This document shows positions 53,676 through 62,003 of a stretch of 64,000 nucleotides of DNA, one piece after another. The notes beneath the pieces were generated by a model. The model did no database searches. It had not been told where the DNA came from and was given only the letters and a program-made list of their open reading frames with translations. Within the stretch, counting starts at the first letter, position 1, and each line of letters starts with the position of its first letter. The translations under genes and the position numbers were made by a program. Source of the stretch: SZUA-35 sp964351995 (GTDB taxonomy: Bacteria > Actinomycetota > Acidimicrobiia > Acidimicrobiales > SZUA-35). The stretch covers positions 1 to 64,000 of the forward strand of contig CAYGQE010000018.1 in the NCBI GenBank assembly GCA_964351995.1, in the 5' to 3' direction.

Positions 53676-53746
53676 ACGAGGGTGAAGCAGCGCTGGTACG
53701 TTCGGCCCTCGTGCCGGGAATCCGGCGTCGGCGTCACCCAGGAGAG
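53676..53746 (+). promoter_or_regulatory. Possible structured 5' leader of folD
   Basis: Within the 294-bp gene-free stretch 53459-53752, three pairings are visible: ACGAGGG (53676-53682) with CCCTCGT (53706-53712); GCCGG (53713-53717) with CCGGC (53722-53726); and GGGTGA (53680-53685) with TCACCC (53734-53739), which ends just before the GGAGAG ribosome-binding site. The first and third are mutually exclusive, so a switch is possible. I do not recognise a known riboswitch class. The rest of the stretch shows nothing clear. Confidence 0.35.
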
Positions 53747-53752
53747 TCGAAC

Positions 53753-54634
53753 ATGCCCGAGATCGAGCACACGTCCGGGGGTGCCGTGATCATGGACGGC
53801 CTCCGTCTTCGAGATGAAGTGATCGCCGAACTTCGGGCCACGGTGGAAGCGGCGGGCAACCCCGAGGTCTGCCTGGCCACCGTCCTTGTCGGGGACGACA
53901 AGCCGAGCCAGATCTACGTGAAGTCGAAGAACAAGAAGGCGCTCGAGGCCGGTCTGCAGAGCCGCCATGTCGGGTTGCCTGCCGATATCAGCCAGGGCGA
54001 TCTCGAAGCCGAGGTCCGGGCCTTGGCCGAAGACCCGACCATCCACGGCATTCTCGTGCAGCTGCCGCTTCCCGACGGCCTCGACCCAGAGCCGGTGCTC
54101 GATCTCCTGCCGCCCGAGAAAGATGTCGACGGTCTGACCGAGCGTTCGATGGGACGCCTGGTGCGAGGCAAGCCGGGCCATGCGCCGTGCACGCCGCTCG
54201 GCGTGATGCGATTGATGGAACGCTACGGCGTCGAGACCAGCGGAAAGCGGGCCGTCGTCATCGGCCGGTCGACGTTGGTCGGTCTTCCTCAGGTGCTGCT
54301 GCTCGGTCGCAAGGGCGCAGATGCCACGGTCACGCTGGCCCACTCACGAACCGCCGACCTGGCGGCGGTGTGCCGAGAGGCGGACATCATCGTGGCTGCT
54401 GCTGGCATTGCCGGCATCGTCACGGCTGATCACGTGAAGCCTGGCGCTGCGGTGATCGACGTCGGGATCAGCCGTACCGCCGACGGCATCGTCGGCGATG
54501 TCGACTTCGATGCCGTCCAGGCAGTGGCCGGAGCCATCACGCCGATGCCCGGTGGCACCGGCCCCATGACCATCGGCTGCCTCATGCAGAACACCTACGC
54601 CGCCTACCAGATGCTGACGGCCAAGCCGTCGTGA
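53753..54634 (+). CDS. folD: Bifunctional methylenetetrahydrofolate dehydrogenase/cyclohydrolase FolD
   Basis: This 293-residue protein has YVKSKNKKALEAG (catalytic Tyr and Lys) near residue 62, ILVQLPLPDGLD, VIGRSTLVGLP (NADP-binding and folate contact) near 178, and PMPGGTGPMTIGCL near 275. It interconverts 5,10-methylene-, methenyl- and 10-formyl-tetrahydrofolate in the cytoplasm. GGAGAG six bases upstream fixes ATG 53753. It is the first gene of an operon with a methylamine-type methyltransferase (ATGA overlap) and a folate-dependent dehydrogenase, so it probably oxidises methyl-derived methylene-THF. Confidence 0.95.
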   Translation: MPEIEHTSGGAVIMDGLRLRDEVIAELRATVEAAGNPEVCLATVLVGDDKPSQIYVKSKNKKALEAGLQSRHVGLPADISQGDLEAEVRALAEDPTIHGILVQLPLPDGLDPEPVLDLLPPEKDVDGLTERSMGRLVRGKPGHAPCTPLGVMRLMERYGVETSGKRAVVIGRSTLVGLPQVLLLGRKGADATVTLAHSRTADLAAVCREADIIVAAAGIAGIVTADHVKPGAAVIDVGISRTADGIVGDVDFDAVQAVAGAITPMPGGTGPMTIGCLMQNTYAAYQMLTAKPS

Positions 54635-56342
54635 CCGACGCCCCGAGGCCGGCCAGATCGGGGCGGTCTGGCCGCCGTCGTTCCGGTCAAGCGGCACCGC
54701 CCAATGCGTTGAAGAACCAGGCCGCGTTCGCTCAGCCCCGGATGCAGCTCGAACCGACCAAGGCCGTGTCCGACGACGAGCTCGAAGCCATTCATCTCGC
54801 GTCGCTTCGTGTGCTGGCCGAAACAGGCATCGACTTCCTCAACGTCGAGGCCCGGGAGATCTTGGCCAGCCATGGTGCCGATATCGATGGCGACCGCGTG
54901 CGGTTCGATGCGGAGCTGATCGAGGAAATGGTGGCCAAGGCGCCGTCACAGTTTCATCTGCATGCCCCGAACCCAGCCCACGATCTGGAGATCGGCGGCA
55001 ACCACGTGGCGTTCGCTTCGGTGGCGTCCGCTCCGAACGTGGCCGGCCTGGATGGTCCTCGCCGCACCGGGAATCGTGTGGACTATCAGAATCTCCTGCG
55101 GCTTTGCCAGACCTTCACGAGCATCCACTTGGTGCCCGGCTATCCGGTCGAGCCAGTTGACGTCCACGCATCGGTTCGTCATCTGCATGCGGCGTTTGAT
55201 GCTCACACGCTGACCGACAAGGTCTTTCACATCTACTCGCTCGGTCGTGACCGCAACCTCGATGGCATCGAGATGGCCCGCATCCGCCGCGGTGTCGATC
55301 ACGAGACCTTCGATCAGCAGCCATCGCTCACCACGATCATCAATGCCAGCTCACCCCTGCGCTACGACGACGTGATGTTGCAAGGTGTGATGGAGATGTC
55401 GAGCCGGAACCAAGTGGTGGTGATCACCCCGTTCACCCTGGCCGGTGCAATGGCGCCGATCACACTCGGTGGTGCGCTCACGTTGCAGAACGCCGAGGCG
55501 TTGGCCGGCGTTGCCTTCACCCAAATGGTGCAGCCGGGCTCGCCGGTGGTCTACGGCGGTTTCACCTCCAACGTCGACATGCGCTCGGGGGCACCAGCGT
55601 TCGGGACACCGGAGTACCTCCGCACGGCGATGGTGGGCGGACAACTGGCTCGCCGCTACGGGCTGCCCTACCGATCATCGAATGTGAACGCTGCCAATGC
55701 TGTCGACGCACAGTCGGCGTACGAGAGTGTGTTCGCTTTGTGGGGAGCGGTGATGGGTGGCGTCAACTTCTTGATGCACGGGGCAGGCTGGATGGAAGGC
55801 GGCTTGCATGCGTCGTACGAGAAGATGGCGATCGACGCTGACCTGTTACACATGGTCGCTCGTTCGTTGCAGCCCATCATCATCGATGACGCCTCGCTGG
55901 CGGTGGAAGCCATCGCCGAAGTCGGTCCCGCTGGTCACTTCTTCGGCACACAACACACCCAGGACCGCTACCGCACCGAGTTCTACGAGCCGCTGATCTC
56001 TGATTGGCGCAACTTCGANNNNNNNNNNNNNNNNNNNNNNNNNNNNNNNNNNNNNNNNNNNNNNNNNNNNNNNNNNNNNNNNNNNNNNNNNNNNNNNNNN
56101 NNNNNNNNNNNNNNNNNNACCGCTACCGCACCGAGTTCTACGAGCCGCTGATCTCTGATTGGCGCAACTTCGAGGCGTGGACCGAAGCCGGGCAACCAAC
56201 GGCGTTCGACAAGGCCAATCAGCTCGTCAAGCGAGCACTGGCCGAATTCGAGGCGCCGGCCATCGACGACGCCGTCCTTTCCGAGTTGACCGCATTCGTC
56301 GAGCGTCGCGTCGCCGAGGGCGGCGTTGCCACCGACTACTGA
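54631..56342 (+). CDS. Trimethylamine methyltransferase (MttB)-like protein, split by a false gap
   Basis: The gene starts at ATG 54631 inside the folD stop and ends at TGA 56342. The sequence is broken by 100 Ns whose two flanks repeat the same 55 bases. Deleting 155 bases (56019-56173) gives one in-frame protein of 518 residues. Features include ETGIDFLNVEAREIL, PPNALKNQAAF, ITPFTLAGAMAPIT and GGVNFLMHGAGWMEGGLHAS, typical of the MTTB (PF06253) family. Non-pyrrolysine members act on glycine betaine or other quaternary amines, passing methyl to a corrinoid. No corrinoid protein gene is adjacent. Confidence 0.85.
55964..56173. other. Unmerged contig overlap around a 100-N gap
   Basis: The 55 bases at 55964-56018 are repeated exactly at 56119-56173, with 100 Ns (56019-56118) between. 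This is an assembler failure to join overlapping ends, not missing DNA or a biological repeat. Removing one copy and the Ns restores the methyltransferase frame. Confidence 0.93.
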
Positions 56343-56377
56343 ACATCGACCACCAACGAGTAGATCGAGCAAACAAC

Positions 56378-58975
56378 ATGAAGAGCAGCGCACAGGTCGT
56401 GGTCATTGGCGGGGGAGTGGTGGGAGCATCGGTGCTCTACCACCTCACCAAAGCGGGCTGGACCGATGTGGTCTTGATCGAACGCAGCGAGCTGACCCAC
56501 GGGTCGACCTGGCATTCCGCCGGTGGCATGCACACGCTCAACGGCGACCCCAACGTGGCCAAGCTGCAGCAGTACACGATCGAGCTCTACAAGGAGATCG
56601 AAGAGATCTCTGGCCAGGACTGCGGCATTCACGTCACCGGCGGCGTGATGCTGGCCGACACCGAAGAGCGCATGGATTGGCTGCGGATGTCGCACGCCCG
56701 CGGTCGCTATTTGGGGATGGAGACCGAGCTGATCTCGGTCGCTGAGGCCAAGAAGCTGATGCCGCTGCTGGAGGAGGAGTACTTCGTCGGAGCGATGTAC
56801 GACGCCCACGAGGGCCACGTCGATCCGTCAGGCGTCACGAATGCCTACGCCATCGCCGCCCGAAATGCCGGCGCCGAGATCTATCGCAAGACCTGGGCTC
56901 GTGACATCACCAGGGCCAGCGATGGCGGCTGGGACGTCCACCTCATGAAGACCGAGGGCGAGAAGCTCGGTCAACCCGGCGAAGACCTCGGGACGATTCA
57001 CTGCGAACACATCGTGAACGCCGGAGGTCTGTGGGCTCGCGAGGTCGGCCGCATGGTCGGACTCGAACTGCCGGTACTTGCCATGGAGCACATGTACTTG
57101 CTGACCGAGGACATTCCCGCGGTGGCTGAGTACAACGAAACGCACGGTGAGGTGTTGCATTGCATCGACTTCGCTGGCGAGATCTACATGCGCCAGGAAG
57201 GTGGCGGTCTGCTGCTCGGCACCTATGAGCGCGGCGGCGTGCCGTGGTCGCCCAAGACCACGCCGTGGGACTTCGGCCAGCGGCTGCTGGCGCCAGACCT
57301 CGATCGCATCGCCGAGTCGCTCGACGTTGGGTTCAAGCACTTCCCTGTCTTTGCTGATGCCGGCATCAAGACCGTGATCAACGGCCCGTTCACGTTCTCA
57401 CCCGATGGCAACCCGTTGCTCGGGCCGGTCCGTGGCCTGCCCGGCTATTGGAGCGCCTGTGCGGTGATGGCCGGTCTGAGCCAGGGTGGTGGCGTTGGTT
57501 TGGCACTGGCCAACTGGATGACCGAGGGTGATCCCGGCTTCGACATCTGGGGCATGGACATCGCTCGTTACGGCGATTACGCCACGCTCGGGTTCACGAA
57601 CGAGAAGGTGCGAGAGAACTACAGCCGCCGTTTCCGCATCACCTTCCCCAACGAAGTGCTGCCCGCGGCGCGTCCGCTGCAGACCTCTCCGATCCACGAT
57701 CGTCTGGTCGACGCAAACGCCGTGTGGGGAACCTCGTTCGGCTTGGAGACGCCGCTGTGGTTTCAGGCCGAGGGGCAGGAACCGGCAGAGGAGATCACCT
57801 TCAAGCGCTCGAACTCGTGGGATCAGGTCCGGGCCGAGGCAGCTGCCGTGCGTTCGTCGGTGGGGCTTATGGAGACCACCGGGTTCGCCAAGTTCTTGTT
57901 CGAAGGGGCCGGGGCTCGGGCGTTCCTCGACCGCCTGATCACCAACACCGTGCCAGCCCCTGGGCGTATGGCCATGGCGCCCATGGTCAATCACGAGGGC
58001 GGCCTCATTGGTGATTTGACCGTCGCTTGCCTGCCGGCTGCCTCAGGCGCTGCGCTCGGTGGTCTTGGAACAATCATCGGTGGTGCGACCGGTAACACGT
58101 CGCACCTCGAATCGTTCATGGTGTTCGGTTCCGGTGTGGCCGAGCGGTACTACGAACGCTGGTTCGAGACGCAACAGTCTGCGTTCGCCGATGCCGGCAG
58201 CGCGCCCGTGACGTTCCGTGCGCTTGGTTACGAGATGTGTGGTCTGTCCATCGCCGGCCCGAACGCTCGCAAGCTGCTCCAGAAGCTCACCGATGACGAC
58301 GTGTCGGCCGAGAACTTCGGGTTCATGCGATTTCGTCGCATTGACCTCGGCTTGGTTCCCGTGCTCTGCGGAAAGGTCAGCTTCTCTGGCGATCTCGGTT
58401 ACGAGTTCTGGATGCCGGCCAGTTACCAGCGCACGGCCTTCGATGCGCTCATGGGGGCCGGTGAGGAGTTCGACATTCGACTGTTCGCCGGCCAGGCGCT
58501 CGACTCGCTTCGGCTCGAAAAGAGCTTCGGCTCGTGGGCTCGAGAATACCGACCGCTCTACTCGCCCTTCGAGGCGGGGTTCGACCGTTTCGTGAAGCTC
58601 GACTCGGAGAAGAAGGGCGACTTCATCGGTCGCCATGCTCTGGTGGCCAAAGCCGCCACTGGGCCAGACAAGATGCTGGTGACCTTCACCGTCGACGTCG
58701 GAGAGGGCGCTGATGCCGCCGACGTGATCGGCGACGAGCCGGTGTGGTTCACTGCGTCCGGTGGCGACGGTCCCGCCGGGGGAGCGGTGGTGGGTTGGGT
58801 CACCAGCGGCGGTTACGCCCACGGATCGGAAGCATCGGTTGCGCTGGCCTACGTCCCGGCAGCGCTGGTCGACACCGATGGCTCGTTCGAGATCGAGGTG
58901 CTGGGCGTGCGCCGTTGGGCCAAGTTGTTGACCGAGCCCCTGTTCGACCCCGCCGGCCAACGCATGCGTTCCTGA
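56378..58975 (+). CDS. Dimethylglycine/sarcosine dehydrogenase-like flavoprotein with GcvT domain
   Basis: This 865-residue protein has an N-terminal FAD domain (VVVIGGGVVGASVLYHL, then ERSELTHGSTWHSAGG, where a His in this region commonly carries covalent FAD), a linker FAO_M domain (about 400-450) and a C-terminal aminomethyltransferase (GcvT) domain from about 460 with LSIAGPNARKLLQKL and YEFWMPA. Family members oxidatively demethylate dimethylglycine or sarcosine and pass formaldehyde to tetrahydrofolate as methylene-THF. That product is the substrate of FolD, encoded in the same cluster. It starts at ATG 56378, 35 bases after the methyltransferase. Confidence 0.9.
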   Translation: MKSSAQVVVIGGGVVGASVLYHLTKAGWTDVVLIERSELTHGSTWHSAGGMHTLNGDPNVAKLQQYTIELYKEIEEISGQDCGIHVTGGVMLADTEERMDWLRMSHARGRYLGMETELISVAEAKKLMPLLEEEYFVGAMYDAHEGHVDPSGVTNAYAIAARNAGAEIYRKTWARDITRASDGGWDVHLMKTEGEKLGQPGEDLGTIHCEHIVNAGGLWAREVGRMVGLELPVLAMEHMYLLTEDIPAVAEYNETHGEVLHCIDFAGEIYMRQEGGGLLLGTYERGGVPWSPKTTPWDFGQRLLAPDLDRIAESLDVGFKHFPVFADAGIKTVINGPFTFSPDGNPLLGPVRGLPGYWSACAVMAGLSQGGGVGLALANWMTEGDPGFDIWGMDIARYGDYATLGFTNEKVRENYSRRFRITFPNEVLPAARPLQTSPIHDRLVDANAVWGTSFGLETPLWFQAEGQEPAEEITFKRSNSWDQVRAEAAAVRSSVGLMETTGFAKFLFEGAGARAFLDRLITNTVPAPGRMAMAPMVNHEGGLIGDLTVACLPAASGAALGGLGTIIGGATGNTSHLESFMVFGSGVAERYYERWFETQQSAFADAGSAPVTFRALGYEMCGLSIAGPNARKLLQKLTDDDVSAENFGFMRFRRIDLGLVPVLCGKVSFSGDLGYEFWMPASYQRTAFDALMGAGEEFDIRLFAGQALDSLRLEKSFGSWAREYRPLYSPFEAGFDRFVKLDSEKKGDFIGRHALVAKAATGPDKMLVTFTVDVGEGADAADVIGDEPVWFTASGGDGPAGGAVVGWVTSGGYAHGSEASVALAYVPAALVDTDGSFEIEVLGVRRWAKLLTEPLFDPAGQRMRS

Positions 58976-59034
58976 CCCCGCCGCTTGTCATTCCCTCCGC
59001 CAAGTACGTCAAACGGGGCGGCGGGGGCTTGACT

Positions 59035-59373
59035 GTGGGGGTGTCTGCACCCGAGTTCGATCCCAACGACGTTGCCATCACCGTTGACCGGCCGGCGGGC
59101 ACGGTCACCCTCGAATGGACCGATGGGCTCGAGGTCGAGTTCAACCTCGTCGAGGTGCGGATGGGCTGTCCGTGCGCCACGTGCAACGTGTTGCGTCAGC
59201 AAGATCAAGACGTCTGGCCCCGGCCCGGCAGCCCGCTGCCGCTTGCCATCGCCGATGCCGAGATGCACGGGGCGTGGGGCCTGTCGTTCACCTGGAACGA
59301 CGGCCATTCCACCGGCATCTATCCCTTCGAGACCTTCCGAACGTGGGCGGAGTTGAAGACCCCCAGAACGTAG
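59035..59373 (+). CDS. DUF971 (gamma-butyrobetaine hydroxylase N-terminal-like) domain protein
   Basis: This protein of about 112 residues starts at GTG 59035 (or 59041). The domain has TLEWTDGLEVEFNLVEVRMGCPCATC near residue 30, where the Cys-x-Cys-x2-Cys cluster with a nearby His (MHGAWGL) forms the zinc site of DUF971/GBBH-like_N. It ends YPFETFRTWAEL. Stand-alone DUF971 proteins are often linked to Fe-S assembly. Here the domain follows a betaine-type demethylation cluster, which also fits its relation to gamma-butyrobetaine hydroxylase. The role is unsettled. Confidence 0.78.
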   Translation: MGVSAPEFDPNDVAITVDRPAGTVTLEWTDGLEVEFNLVEVRMGCPCATCNVLRQQDQDVWPRPGSPLPLAIADAEMHGAWGLSFTWNDGHSTGIYPFETFRTWAELKTPRT

Positions 59374-59410
59374 GTGTGCCAACTGGCACTTCGCCCCTCT
59401 TTGGGCCAAC

Positions 59411-61132
59411 ATGTCGCCCGTGATCGAACACTTCAAAGAGGCATGGGACGAGATGATTGCGCCCGGTAGCGGGTTTGCAATGGTTGACACCGAGGTGCGG
59501 GGCATCCCGATGCGCGTCTTCGAATCGGCGCCACCGAACATGCGAGCTATCTGGGAGATGGCCACGCTTCAGGGTGACAAGGACTACATCGTCTTCGAGG
59601 ACGAGCGTCTGACCTACGCCGAGACTGCGGCCTTGGTTCGTGCGTTGGCGCACCACCTCGTTGATGCTCACGGCGTTGGCCATGGCGATCGGGTTGGCAT
59701 TGCCATGCGCAACTATCCCGAATGGGTCATCAGCTACTGGGCGATTGCCTCACTCGGCGCTGCTGCCGTTGGCATGAACGCCTGGTGGACGGGGCCCGAG
59801 ATGGAGTTCGCACTCGACGATTCTCGACCCAAGGTCCTGATTGCTGACAGTGAGCGGGTCGAGCGGGTCGTTCCCCACCTCGAAACGCTGCGAGCCAACA
59901 ACGACCTGGCGATCATCGCCGTGCGCACCGAGAGCGATCTGCCCGACGGCGCCACCCACTGGAACGACGTGATCGATCCAGCCGCAGCGCCCGACGCACT
60001 TCCCGAGGTCGACATCGACCCCGACGACGACGTCACGATCTTCTACACCTCGGGCACGACCGGCTTCCCCAAGGGAGCTCAGCTCACCCACCGCGGTTCG
60101 GTCCACAACCTGTTCAACATCGCCTTCATGCAGTTCGTGGGCGGAGCTGCAGCGGCCAAGGCCAAGATGGCTGCCGGTGAGACGCCGGACGCTCCGTCAG
60201 ACTTGCCGCCGTCGCTGATGGCACCGACACCACTGTTCCACGTCACGGCGTGCAACTGCTTGCTGCACCCGGCCACGTTGCTCGGCGCCAAGTTGGTGCT
60301 CATGCACAAGTGGGACACCGCCCGCGCCATCGAGCTCATCGAGCGTGAACAGGTCACCAGCTTCTCCGGCGTGCCGACCATGAGCCGCGAGATGCTGCTT
60401 CACCCTGACTGGGCCACCCGCGACACCTCGTCGCTCGGCTCGCTTGGCGGTGGCGGTGCTCCGCTCCAGCCCGACCTCGTCAGCAAGATCGATGACGCGT
60501 TGCCCACCGGCGTTCCGTCCACGGGCTACGGCCTCACCGAAACCCACGGCATCCTCACCGCGAACTCGGCTGACATGTACTTGGCCAAGCCATCATCGTG
60601 TGGGCCGTTGGTGCCGAACGTCGACGGCAAGGTCGTCGACGAGCTCGGCAACGAGCTGCCCCAGGGTGAGCGTGGCGAGCTGTGTGTGAAGGGCCCGATC
60701 GTGATCAAGGGCTACATCAACCGCCCCGATGCCACCGCCGAGTCCATCGTCGATGGCTGGTTCAACACCGGCGACATCGCGTTCATCGACGACGACGGCT
60801 TCGTGCACATCGTCGACCGGGCCAAGGACATGGTGCTTCGTGGTGGCGAGAACGTGTACTGCTCCGAGGTCGAGACCGTCATCTACACCCACCCCGATGT
60901 GGCTGAGGCCGCAGTCTTCGGTCTGCCCGATGATCGTCTCGGTGAGAGCGTCGCCGCAGCCGTTGTGCTGCGACCCGGTGCTGAGTTGACCACCGACGAA
61001 TTGGTCGAGTTCCTGACCCCGCTGATGGCCAAGCACAAGATTCCCACCAGCATCTGGTTCCGAACCGAAGCGCTTCCCCAGAACGCCAACGGCAAGTTCC
61101 TGAAGCGAGCCCTCCGCGACGAGTACATCTAG
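59411..61132 (+). CDS. AMP-forming acyl-CoA synthetase/ligase
   Basis: This 573-residue ANL enzyme has P-loop IFYTSGTTGFPKGA near residue 215, YGLTETHGI (A5) near 377, WFNTGDIAFIDDDGFVHIVDRAKDM (A7) near 454, RGGENVYCSEVE (A8) and NANGKFLKR (catalytic Lys) near the C terminus. It activates a carboxylic acid to CoA thioester. It is the third such enzyme in the window and differs clearly from the other two. It follows the one-carbon cluster on the same strand but with a 37-bp gap. The substrate is unknown. Confidence 0.88.
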   Translation: MSPVIEHFKEAWDEMIAPGSGFAMVDTEVRGIPMRVFESAPPNMRAIWEMATLQGDKDYIVFEDERLTYAETAALVRALAHHLVDAHGVGHGDRVGIAMRNYPEWVISYWAIASLGAAAVGMNAWWTGPEMEFALDDSRPKVLIADSERVERVVPHLETLRANNDLAIIAVRTESDLPDGATHWNDVIDPAAAPDALPEVDIDPDDDVTIFYTSGTTGFPKGAQLTHRGSVHNLFNIAFMQFVGGAAAAKAKMAAGETPDAPSDLPPSLMAPTPLFHVTACNCLLHPATLLGAKLVLMHKWDTARAIELIEREQVTSFSGVPTMSREMLLHPDWATRDTSSLGSLGGGGAPLQPDLVSKIDDALPTGVPSTGYGLTETHGILTANSADMYLAKPSSCGPLVPNVDGKVVDELGNELPQGERGELCVKGPIVIKGYINRPDATAESIVDGWFNTGDIAFIDDDGFVHIVDRAKDMVLRGGENVYCSEVETVIYTHPDVAEAAVFGLPDDRLGESVAAAVVLRPGAELTTDELVEFLTPLMAKHKIPTSIWFRTEALPQNANGKFLKRALRDEYI

Positions 61133-61138
61133 AGCTTC

Positions 61139-61224
61139 GGGGTCAGGTCCCCCCAAGCACAAGTCACATCAACGATGAGCCAGCCCGAAGCGCTCTCGAC
61201 TTGTGCTTGGGGGGACCTGACCCC
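61139..61224. repeat. Long perfect inverted repeat, 27-bp arms (hairpin element 3)
   Basis: The left arm (61139-61165) and right arm (61198-61224) are perfect reverse complements around a 32-base loop. The right-arm core CTTGGGGGGACCTGACCCC (61206-61224) matches element 2 at 17 of 19 bases. It lies between the convergent acyl-CoA synthetase and TetR genes. A terminator role is possible from position, but the sequence sharing with element 2 points to a dispersed repeat family. Confidence 0.9.
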
Positions 61225-61231
61225 AGGGTGT

Positions 61232-61801
61232 TCAGCTGGTGAGGGATTCGAGGCCGGCGGTGATGAGGGCGACCATTTGGCGGAGAGTGGTTTCGTCGAT
61301 GGCTTGACGGCGGATCATCTTGCGCATGAAGAACGGTCCCTCGATGAAATCGAGGACCAAATCAGTGTCGAGGTCTGCTGGCAGTTCGCCTCGGCCCTTG
61401 GCGAGATCGATGATCGTCACGATTGGGCCCATGCGCTCGGCCATCATCGCCTGATGGATCTCGGCGATCTCTGGATCGGTGGCGGCAGCAGCGATCACAC
61501 CGAGCATTGCCTGGCTGATTGCTGGGTCGCTCACGATCGGTAGGACGTGGCCCATGAACGTCTCGAGATCGCCGCGAAGTGAGCCGGTGTTCGGCGTCGG
61601 AAACGATTGCACCATGCGATCGAGGGCTGCGATCATCAGCTGGTTGCCGCTTGGGAAGTGGCGGTAGATGGTGGTCTTGGCCACGCCGGAACGCTTGGCG
61701 ACCTCTTCCACCGTGAAGCCATCGACGCCGCTGTCGCCCAACACGGCTTGTGCCGCGTCGAGCGCCTTCTGGCGTGCTTCTTCGCTACGGGGCCTTGGCA
61801 T
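61232..61801 (-). CDS. TetR family transcriptional regulator
   Basis: This 189-residue protein starts at ATG 61801 (MPRPRSEEARQKALDAA). The helix-turn-helix reads FTVEEVAKRSGVAKTTIYRHF (about residues 29-49), followed by a helical effector domain. ATGs at 61813 and 61858 are alternatives. It is divergent from the MMPL exporter, with a perfect palindrome between them (61915-61932), so it most likely represses that exporter and is relieved by a lipid-like or drug ligand. Confidence 0.88.
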   Translation of the reverse strand: MPRPRSEEARQKALDAAQAVLGDSGVDGFTVEEVAKRSGVAKTTIYRHFPSGNQLMIAALDRMVQSFPTPNTGSLRGDLETFMGHVLPIVSDPAISQAMLGVIAAAATDPEIAEIHQAMMAERMGPIVTIIDLAKGRGELPADLDTDLVLDFIEGPFFMRKMIRRQAIDETTLRQMVALITAGLESLTS

Positions 61802-61914
61802 GAGAAACGGCATCGTAGCGTTTTGGTGAGGCTTCGAAGAACCGGGAAAGGCCGTCACCTGCCTGTGACATCAGTCTCGATCCCGAGAGATGCTTGCTGT
61901 CTCCGAGTCATATC

Positions 61915-61932
61915 GCTACGCTCCCGTAGCGT
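61915..61932. promoter_or_regulatory. Palindromic TetR operator candidate upstream of MMPL exporter
   Basis: CGCTACG (61915-61921) and CGTAGCG (61926-61932) form a perfect inverted repeat with a 4-base centre, 72 bp before the exporter start. A further half-site CGTAGCG occurs at 61814-61820, next to the TetR start. Both the exporter and the regulator could be controlled from these sites. The role is inferred. Confidence 0.68.
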
Positions 61933-62003
61933 TATCGCCCGGTGCCCTCATCGGTGTTTCCCTCCAGCCGATCCTTTCTGTTCTTCCCCGCCAAGGAGCC
62001 CAC

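Noticed and set aside
53452..53676. 74-codon plus-strand open frame in the folD leader region
   Set aside because: No ribosome-binding site, no recognisable domain, and composition unlike its neighbours. It is more likely a chance frame in high-GC DNA.
53676..53746. Known riboswitch (ZTP, glycine, cobalamin or SAM classes) in front of folD
   Set aside because: The hallmark conserved stretches of these classes, as I recall them, are not present. Kept only as an unclassified structured leader.
55964..56173. True tandem repeat in the methyltransferase gene
   Set aside because: The copies are exact, sit precisely at both edges of a 100-N gap, and merging them restores the frame, which fits an assembly artefact far better.
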